DNA of 6,720 nucleotides from Chlamydiota bacterium (GTDB lineage: Bacteria > Chlamydiota > Chlamydiia > Chlamydiales > Rhabdochlamydiaceae): positions 1 to 6,720 of the forward strand of contig JAHFTP010000099.1 of NCBI GenBank assembly GCA_023265495.1, given 5' to 3'. Below are positions 5,435-6,720 of this stretch, one piece after another (the stretch's first letter is position 1; the number at the start of each line of letters is the position of its first letter). The notes below the pieces were generated by a model. That model did not search any database and was not told the origin of the DNA. It saw nothing but the letters and a program-made list of their open reading frames with translations. The translations under genes were made by a program, and so were the position numbers.

Positions 5435-6720
5435 ATGGAGAAGAAAATAGAGATCGACCTAAGTGGAGAGCAGCTGCTGAACCATGCCTTGTACAATAAA
5501 GGATCGGCCTTTACCCAGCAGGAGAGGGATGTATTTGGGATCAACGGCTTTTTACCTTCCCATATTTCCTCCATTGAACTGCAAGTAGCGCGTAGATACC
5601 AAAACTTTATCTCCCAAGCCAACCACCTTGCCAAATTCACCTTTTTAAGTTCTTTGCAAAATAGAAATGAAGTGCTCTTTTATCGTCTTATCTCTTCGCA
5701 CGTCTCAGAGATGCTTCCCTACATTTATACACCAACAGTAGGCGATGTCTCGTTACAATATAGCTATTTGTATAGAGAACATCGAGGCATCTATTTTTCT
5801 TATCCTTTGAGAGATAAGGTCGATGAGATCCTCTCATCGCTGCAAGGGCGTTCTATTCAAGTGATTGTACTCACGGATGGAGAGCGGATTTTAGGGCTGG
5901 GGGACGTCGGCATCGGAGGCATGGCAATCCCTGTGGGCAAGCTTTCTTTATATACGCTATTTGGAGGGATACATCCTGCTGCTACGCTTCCTGTTTTCGT
6001 AGACGTCGGAACCAATAATCCCGAACACTTACACGACCCCAATTACCTCGGTTGGCGGCATGAGCGCATCACGGGCAAAGAGTATGATGCATTCCTAGAG
6101 CGAATAGTGAAAGGGCTTAAAAAAACTTTTCCCGGAGTGTTGTTGCAATGGGAGGACTTTGCCAAAGTACATGCGAAGAAGCTACTCGATAGATATAGAG
6201 ATGAGCTTCTCTCTTTCAACGATGATATCCAGGGTACGGCAGCTGTTGTTCTCTCCGCCGTCTATGCTACTTCTGCTTTGACAGGCGCTTCTCTTAAAGA
6301 CCAGCGGATTGCCGTCTTAGGAGGCGGCTCCGCAGGGCTTGGCATCAGTAATACGTTGCTCCAAGCGATGAAAGCAGAGGGATTATCGGAAGAAGAAGCT
6401 ATAAAAAGATTTTACCTAGTAGATAGGCACGGGCTCATCCATACCGCATCTCCTCTTATAGAGGAGGAGCAAAGGCTGTTTGCACAAAATGCGGAGGAGC
6501 TACAAGGGTGGAAGGTAAAAGATAGGCAATCGATCTCCCTTCTCGAGGTAGCAGAAAATGCTAAGCCCACCATTTTAATTGGAGTCTCCACCGTGCAGGG
6601 GGCATTCACCGAAGAGATCGTCAAAGCGATGGCAAAGCATGTAGAAAGGCCCGTGATTTTGCCTTTATCTAATCCTACATCTAAAAGTGAAGCGAGGCCT
6701 GAAGATCTGATCGCCTGGAC
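5435..6720 (+). CDS. maeA: NAD(P)-dependent malic enzyme, 3' end beyond the window
   Basis: Oxidative decarboxylation of L-malate to pyruvate and CO2 with reduction of NAD or NADP, in the cytosol. The first 428 codons are present with no stop; the family is about 540-570 residues, so roughly a fifth is missing. The large bacterial/eukaryotic type is shown by GSAFTQQER (23-31) and GINGFLP (35-41). The catalytic set, named by comparison with human ME2, is Tyr98 in IYTPTVG (Y112), Arg151 in TDGERILGLGD (R165), Lys169 in IPVGKL (K183), Glu240-Asp241 (E255-D256), Asp264 in FNDDIQGTA (D279) and Asn413 in LSNPTSKSEA (N421). The dinucleotide-binding loop is VLGGGSAGLG (294-303). Residue set and length match E. 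coli MaeA (SfcA) better than the MaeB type. Cofactor choice cannot be settled from what is visible. It is transcribed divergently from the broken gene and is probably the start of its own unit. Confidence 0.93.
   Translation, partial: MEKKIEIDLSGEQLLNHALYNKGSAFTQQERDVFGINGFLPSHISSIELQVARRYQNFISQANHLAKFTFLSSLQNRNEVLFYRLISSHVSEMLPYIYTPTVGDVSLQYSYLYREHRGIYFSYPLRDKVDEILSSLQGRSIQVIVLTDGERILGLGDVGIGGMAIPVGKLSLYTLFGGIHPAATLPVFVDVGTNNPEHLHDPNYLGWRHERITGKEYDAFLERIVKGLKKTFPGVLLQWEDFAKVHAKKLLDRYRDELLSFNDDIQGTAAVVLSAVYATSALTGASLKDQRIAVLGGGSAGLGISNTLLQAMKAEGLSEEEAIKRFYLVDRHGLIHTASPLIEEEQRLFAQNAEELQGWKVKDRQSISLLEVAENAKPTILIGVSTVQGAFTEEIVKAMAKHVERPVILPLSNPTSKSEARPEDLIAW

Noticed and set aside
5335..5640. 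101-residue minus-strand open frame across the start of the malic enzyme gene
   Set aside because: It lies antisense to the well-supported malic enzyme N-terminus and intergenic repeat, and shows no family motif.

Overview
The window looks like chromosomal DNA from an obligate intracellular bacterium, most likely an environmental (amoeba-associated) member of the Chlamydiota. This is inferred from the gene mix: a 421-residue membrane protein of the nucleotide transporter (NTT, ATP/ADP translocase) superfamily, a purine-nucleotide enzyme without CBS domains, a SAMHD1-type HD hydrolase, and an AAA-ATPase-like/PD-(D/E)XK gene of a kind common in amoeba symbionts. No single gene proves the assignment, and other intracellular lineages remain possible.

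Region 1 (13-3583, + strand) is a tightly packed three-gene operon. It holds a GMP reductase/IMP dehydrogenase family enzyme, a SAMHD1-like dNTP triphosphohydrolase and an NTT-like transporter. Both internal junctions are 4-base TTGA overlaps, in which the TTG start of the downstream gene shares bases with the TGA stop of the upstream gene. In both cases an in-frame stop just upstream leaves TTG as the only usable start. The operon reads as a nucleotide-handling unit: interconversion of GMP and IMP (or IMP to XMP), destruction of dNTPs, and membrane transport of a nucleotide-like solute. Its promoter lies to the left of the window.

Region 2 (3592-5290, - strand) converges on the operon with only 8 bases between stop codons. 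It is one AAA-ATPase-like/PD-(D/E)XK nuclease gene of about 565 codons, broken into two overlapping reading frames. One extra A in an A5 run (T5 at 4538-4542 on the + strand) accounts for the break, and removing one base restores the whole family architecture. It appears more AT-rich than its neighbours and interrupts an otherwise + strand gene order, which suggests an acquired gene that decayed recently, unless the frameshift is a sequencing error.

Region 3 (5291-5434) is the divergent intergenic spacer. It carries a nested pair of perfect inverted repeats that overlap a reasonable minus-strand promoter.

Region 4 (5435 to the right edge, + strand) is the first 428 codons of an NAD(P)-dependent malic enzyme with its catalytic residues present. 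Its C-terminus lies outside the window. No tRNA, rRNA, CRISPR array or insertion-sequence transposase was seen.
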